The notes under the pieces are model-generated. The model worked only from the letters and a program-made list of their open reading frames with translations, made no database searches and was not told where the DNA came from. Positions 59,091 to 64,000 of a stretch of 64,000 bases of DNA are shown one piece after another. The DNA is taken from NCBI RefSeq assembly GCF_001540865.1, contig NC_033633.1:7657691-7721690 (forward strand). The letters run 5' to 3'. Every line of letters begins with the position of its first letter. The first letter of the stretch is position 1. Position numbers and translations under genes: made by a program. The stretch is from Ananas comosus. Taxonomy: Eukaryota; Streptophyta; Magnoliopsida; Poales; Bromeliaceae.

Positions 59091-61411
59091 TGTCACGCCC
59101 CGAGCTCCGCCAATTTGGTCGGATTCGAGCACACGACAGACGCCGAACGGACAGTACCTCTCCTGTCCGCCCAAGGCTCCAACAACAAGTATATTACAAG
59201 CAAATCAACAAGGAGAATTACGAGATATACAGGGTTTGCACGAGGGCAAATGACAATCACAAGTGAAAGCATCGAAACTAACTAAACATCCAATATACAT
59301 GTCATTTGATTTCATTTGAATCAAACACAAGCAGTCTATTACATTCATTTACATCATTTTTCACATTACTATTTCAACATACAAAAGTTCAGTACACCGA
59401 GTGTAGGGTATGCCTATATAACTCCGAGGCCGCTATCTACGGCGCGATTCCCTTGCCTCGATCCTCCGCCACCCCGCTCGCGTACGGATCTGCAGGGTTA
59501 GTGGTAATGAGAACTAGAACGAAGTTCCCAGTGGGTTCGGCTGCCGACCACGCCAATTCGCCCACTAGGTCTAATTCAGGCATATGTATTTCAATAAAGA
59601 AGAATAACAAACCAACTAATGCACTTCTAATACAATGCCTGCAAGAAAGTAATCCACAGATAGATATTCATATTCAAATACATGAAGTTTATGCATGCAT
59701 GTTCCTTTCACATTCCTTTGGCCTTTACCCAATCAACCTGGGGTGCTCCTGGTTTACCCCAACTCACAGTCCACATATCCCGTCTAACGGGGGAGGCACA
59801 AGGCACAACCACCTGAAGGATCTTCGCCGGGCACGTCCACCCGTGGTGCTTTTCTTCTCCGGAGTACACCGCTTGTGGAGGAGCGACCTTCACAAGCCGG
59901 AACCAATACATGTGAGTATGATCCCATCCTCAATTTGAGGAGGTATGGCCAACCTGTCACAATTCTCACTGTCTCAATGCCAATGAATGGTTAATACCTA
60001 TTCATGCACATACTATCATTTGCCAACGTCATAATGGTCCTGATGCCACAATACACAAAACGTCACTCGGTTAAACCTTGTTTAACTATTCTCTTTTCGA
60101 TGTCAATCGAGTCACTAATGTCAATATCGCCTTTGTTTACTGTGGTCATAGTCATTTCTCATAGTCACATGCATATAGGGTCATTCATTTTCTTTGTTCA
60201 CATGGTTTCTATATCATTACAATAATCTTGAGCAGATAATTGTTACAACCAACATATGCCATTCATTACCCTACATGCAAGAATGCTATAATACCAACAT
60301 GCTCAAAGAAGGGACAGACATAGAAAGAGATCCGGCGTTTTCGGATAGCACCCCCCACATTTATGTGCCACAAGGATGCCGTGGTCAAGATTTCACGATT
60401 TTTAGATTTGTTCGCCGCGAGCTACGTCGATCTGTATTACTTCAGCTTGTTTTCTTAATATCCTCGTGCACGCTCGTCGTATCGCCAAACCGAACGCACC
60501 GACGCGTTCGTAGACCTACCAATTAGGTTAAGATGAGATCAAACCCAAGTTCGAACCCCAAAATTACAAAACCCTAAATATAGGTCCCTTAACAACATCA
60601 TCTTCCCCAACTTAGGTCCTTACTCATGAGAAACTTGAGGAAAATATTCTAATCCATCTCCTAGAAGTATACTAGAAGGAAAAACCCAAACCCTAGTTCA
60701 AAACCTATAAGAACTCACCTTTGGAGTTCAAAACTTTCCTTCAAAAGCCTTGCCTAGCTTGCTCTTCACCTTGGAGAGCTTCTTCTCCAAGCTTGCTCCT
60801 CCAAATCCCCTCTTGGTCCAAGCCCTAGAGAGAGGGGAAGAGAGAAAGGAGAGGTTTTTAGAGAGAGAGAGAGAGAGGAAAAGGTGTTGGTGTAGGAGTG
60901 AGAGCAAATGAGCTCTCACTCATGCCCTAGCCCATATAACCTTTCACATGTCACTTTTACACTTAAACCCCTCAACTTTTAATTTTTGCAATCAACCCTT
61001 ACTGGGCAATTTCGGGCTCGGGGACCGGTCTCTCCCCTTCAAGGACCGGTTCCCGAGAACTGCCCTGCACTCTGCGTAGAAGGGGACCGGTCTCCCCCGG
61101 CGCAACCGGTCTCCCGGGACCGGTCTCCCGCCGAAGGACCGGTTCCCGAGAGCTCAGCTTCCAGGACTTAGCCGATTTTTTCATTCTGCTCAGCTGATCA
61201 ACGTTCGGGAACCGATCTCTCACCCAAGGGACCGGTCCCCGAGAGTAAAATTTCTGGAACTTTTCCAGAAATGCAGTTTCACTCTCTCAGGTCCCTTTAT
61301 ACTCTACATATAGGCTCCAATGCACTTCAAGCCTATAGTAACTCATTCCCTTCCGCATTCCGCTCATTTTGACGGAACTCGGCACAACCTACGGGGGAAT
61401 GATACATTACA
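59091..61411 (-). repeat. 5' LTR of the minus gypsy element (2.32 kb)
   Basis: It runs TGTCACGCCCC to GATACATTACA in plus coordinates. GACCGGTCTC-type motifs lie at about 61018-61250, and a TATA-like site (GGTTATATGGG on the minus strand, about 60931-60941) lies downstream of them in the direction of transcription. Confidence 0.85.
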
Positions 61412-62545
61412 AATGATTTTGAGAAGCACCAGCCACCTCGTAGGCTTGCTAAGGTGCTCAGGTTCAAATTTCACGATTTTTGGCCGCCTATTTCCTTGCC
61501 TGCGGCAAAACGAAGCCAAATTAGGCTTTTCGCTCATAACTTTGCATAGACTCTTCGTAACGTCAAACCAAGCGCACCAACGCGTCGGAAACACCCTCAA
61601 TTATAGGTTTCTACACGATCAATTTTGATCAAAACCCCTCCAATGCAAAAGCCCCAATTTGGTGCCCTAGCTTCACATATGCATCAAACCCTTGGTTTGA
61701 TCTCTTCCACAAGCAAAAACAAGCTTGTTAACATCTAAAAACCCCAACAAAACCATTCTTAGATCATTCTAAACCCTACTTAGGGTTCTACCATGAGAGA
61801 GGGCAAGAAACTTACCTCTAAGCTTTCCTTTTCTTGCACCAATGGGAATAAAGAAGATGGTGATTCACTCCTTAGCCTCCTTCTCCACCAAATCCACCTT
61901 CTTCTTCTCCTTCTCCTTCTCCTTCTAGAGAGAGAGAGAGATATGAGAAGGTGTGTGAGGGAGAAAAATGAGAGAAATATCTCATTTGCCCTATTACATA
62001 ACCCACATGATGCATAATTGTATTTAAACCCCTCAACTTTGCATTTTGTGCAATGCCTGGACTGGGCATTTTCAGGCACAGGGACTGGTCTCTCTAGCAG
62101 AGACCGGTCCTCGAGAGCTTAACTCCAGGGACTTAGCCAATTTTTCCCAATTTTGGGACTTTACGCGCACGGGGACCGGTCCTCCCCTCAGGGACTGGAC
62201 CTTCAGAGACCGGACCTTCCTCAAGAGACTGGTTCCCGAGAGCTCTCTTTTCTGTCTACGCGCACGGGGACCGGTCTCTCCCGCCAGGGACTGGTCCCCG
62301 AGAGCTAGTTTTTCAATACTTAGCCATTTCACCATTTTTACACCTACGGGGACCAGTCTCTCTCACCAGGGACCAGTCCCCGAGAGCTCAAAAGCTGCAG
62401 TTTGCAGATTTTTTATTTCCTAGCTCTCGAAGATCCCCTATAATGCACTTTTGGTCTTTTTGACGCCTTCGGCCATTCCGAAGCATACCAACCTCGCACT
62501 TTGGTCATTTTGACTAAAGTTCGACATTCGTTTACCGAGATTTCG
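61412..62545 (-). mobile_element. Gypsy LTR fragment with GACCGGTC motifs
   Basis: It shares TTTCACGATTTTT, the AACCGAGCGCACC-like block and GACCGGTC motifs (about 62080-62390) with the other minus LTRs. The part before 61412 was removed by the insertion of the preceding element, so the element inserted into this LTR. Its right end is not clear; it meets plus-strand pol at about 62546. Confidence 0.55.
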
Positions 62546-64000
62546 GTATATGGTGAGCATTGTGAGATCTGCACCGATCATAAGAGTCTCAAATACTTGT
62601 TCACCCAGAATGAATTAAATTTGCGACAGCGGCGGTGATTGGAGTTGCTAAAAGATTATGATGCCACGATTCTCTACCACCCCGGGAAAGCAAATGTTGT
62701 GGCCGATGCTCTAAGTAGAAAGTCGGCGGAAAATTTGGCGATGGCAATTACACCCCAACCGGCATTGCAAAAAGAGATGCAACAGCTTGGTCTTGAGGTT
62801 GTGGCGCCGGGAGTGTCGGCAACACTTGCCACGTTGGTTGTACAACCGACCTTGTTGGAGAGGATTAAAGAATTGCAAGTTTTCGATTTATTTCTCCAAA
62901 AGGTGCGGGGTAAAGTTGAGAGCGGTAGTGCCAATGATTTTGGCATTGGGACCGATGGCGCACTACGATATCAGAATCGTTGGTGTGTGCCCAAGGACGA
63001 TGATCTTCGGAGGGCGATTATGCAAGAAGCGCATCAATCTCCCTATAGCATTCACCCGAGCGGCACTAAAATGTATCAAGACTTGAAGCTACATTATTGG
63101 TGGCCGGGCATGAAAAAGGACATAGGAGAGTTCGTAACACAATGTCTCACGTGCCAACAAGTAAAGGTGGAACGGCGGTTTCCGGCGGGGAAGTTGCAAA
63201 GTCTATCAATACCCGTGTGGAAGTGGAAAAATATCGCTATGGACTTTGTGATGGGTTTGCCTAGATCTCAAGGCGGACATGACGCGGTTTGGGTAGTAGT
63301 GGACCGGTTGACAAAATCGGCACACTTTTTGCCAATCCACACTACTTGGTCGGGAGACAAGTTAGCTCAAGTCTATCTCGACGAGATTATGAGACTCCAC
63401 GGGATTCCGGTATCCATTGTATCGGATCGGGATCTGCGGTTCACATCACATTTTTGGAAGGGTTTGCAAGACACATTGGGCACACGGCTCGACTTTAGTA
63501 CGGCATTCCATCCTCAAAGTGACGGTTAATCTGAGAGGACTATTCAAATACTTGAGGATATGCTTCGAGCGTGTGTACTCGACTACAAGGGCGGATGGCA
63601 CGATCACTTACCAATGGCGAAATTCGCATACAACAATAGCTACCAAGAAAGTATTGCAATGGCGCTATTCGAGGCCCTTTATGGGAAGAAATGTCGCTCG
63701 CCGATTCATTGGAGCGATGTGGGCGAGAGAGTTGCTCTTGGCCCCGATGTGGTTCGGGAGGCCGAGGAGAAAGTTCGTCTTGCCCGACAAAGATTAGGAA
63801 CGTCGCAATCGAGGCACAAAAGTTATGCCGACAAGCGAAGGAAAGACATCGAGTTCGCTGTTAGAGACCGCGTGTTTCTAAAGGTATCACCGATGCGCGG
63901 TGTTAAGAGATTCGGTGTCTGGGGGAAGCTAAGTCCCCGATTTGTCGCACCCTTTGAGATCTTAGAAAGGGTTGGTGCGGTGGCTTACAAAGTAGCATTA
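62546..64000 (+). pseudogene. Gypsy RNase H and integrase, plus strand, runs off window
   Basis: It opens with [18 protein letters not shown] and an RNase H end with intact VVADALSRKS, then integrase with HHCC ([23 protein letters not shown]), MDFVMG, SDRD, and SERTIQ. Two in-frame stops occur: TGA at 62636-62638 where the paralogous copy has Trp (TGG), and TAA at 63527-63529 where it has Gln (CAA). After that the frame is open to 64000 ([33 protein letters not shown]). It is related to the minus-strand copy at 54057-58753, but RNase H Asp and integrase Glu are intact. The N-terminal parts are missing at the LTR junction. Confidence 0.85.

Larger units (their letters stand above)
52373..61411 (-). 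mobile_element. Minus-strand Ty3/gypsy chromovirus-like element (Tekay/Del type)
   Basis: Read on the minus strand: 5' LTR 61411-59091, primer site, gag, protease, reverse transcriptase, RNase H, integrase, chromodomain-like end, then a 3' LTR (53991-52373). The shared LTR part (about 1620 bp) looks about 97% identical by eye, suggesting a fairly recent insertion. The 3' LTR lacks the part equal to 59091-59791. The 5-bp flank AATGA at 61412-61416 has no partner because the left end is truncated. The coding region has several breaks, so the copy is not autonomous. Confidence 0.85.

Noticed and set aside
61793..62017. Reading frames of 60-100 codons within the LTRs
   Set aside because: They lie in CT- or GA-rich leaders, differ between LTR copies and have no domain.

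Overview
This is repeat-dense plant nuclear DNA, most likely from a monocot. The one host gene has a very GC-rich first exon, the retrotransposons use plant initiator-Met tRNA primer sites (TGGTATCAGAGCC), and Cassandra-like, FAR1/MULE-like and Ty3/gypsy chromovirus-like elements are all present. I cannot name the species from sequence alone. Nothing here is bacterial, so operons and ribosome binding sites do not apply.

The only convincing host gene is a cation/calcium exchanger (CCX, CaCA superfamily) on the minus strand. It has two coding exons, 13541-12633 and 5094-4327, joined in phase 0 across a 7.5 kb intron, giving about 558 aa. The intron holds a DNA transposon with palindromes (about 6600-7075), a hAT-like MITE (8255-8597), a partial second copy of it, an LTR-like stretch, and a TRIM element whose terminal repeats carry 5S rRNA-like sequence (10804-11355). 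A 1.7 kb palindrome-packed terminal-inverted-repeat element sits 97 bp upstream of the start codon.

Layout: 1-2916, degenerate gypsy and copia-type LTR pieces. 4327-13541, CCX. 13638-16375, two DNA elements. 16760-18603, a broken FAR1/MULE transposase. 18620-22788, a minus-strand gypsy derivative cut by plus-strand gypsy LTRs. 22789-33257, plus-strand gypsy LTRs, gag remnants and decayed pol. 33258-39701, a satellite of about 166 bp units. 39702-39801, a 100-N gap. 39802-51583, a decayed minus-strand gypsy whose LTR is split by a gag-only copia element (44811-50889) with a perfect 5-bp target duplication. 51584-52371, a copia-type LTR piece. 52373-61411, a recent minus-strand chromovirus-like gypsy with nearly identical LTRs and a broken gag-pol. 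61412-64000, another LTR piece and a plus-strand gypsy pol running off the end.

The most unusual signal is a set of arrays of short palindromes centred on ACCGGT, lying upstream of TATA-like sites inside LTRs of different types, including an extended palindrome found in a gypsy-type LTR piece and, nearly intact, in the copia LTRs. The satellite also shows variant spacing that suggests a seven-unit higher-order repeat. About 33-51 kb is riddled with single-base indels, which looks like unpolished long-read sequence and limits interpretation there.
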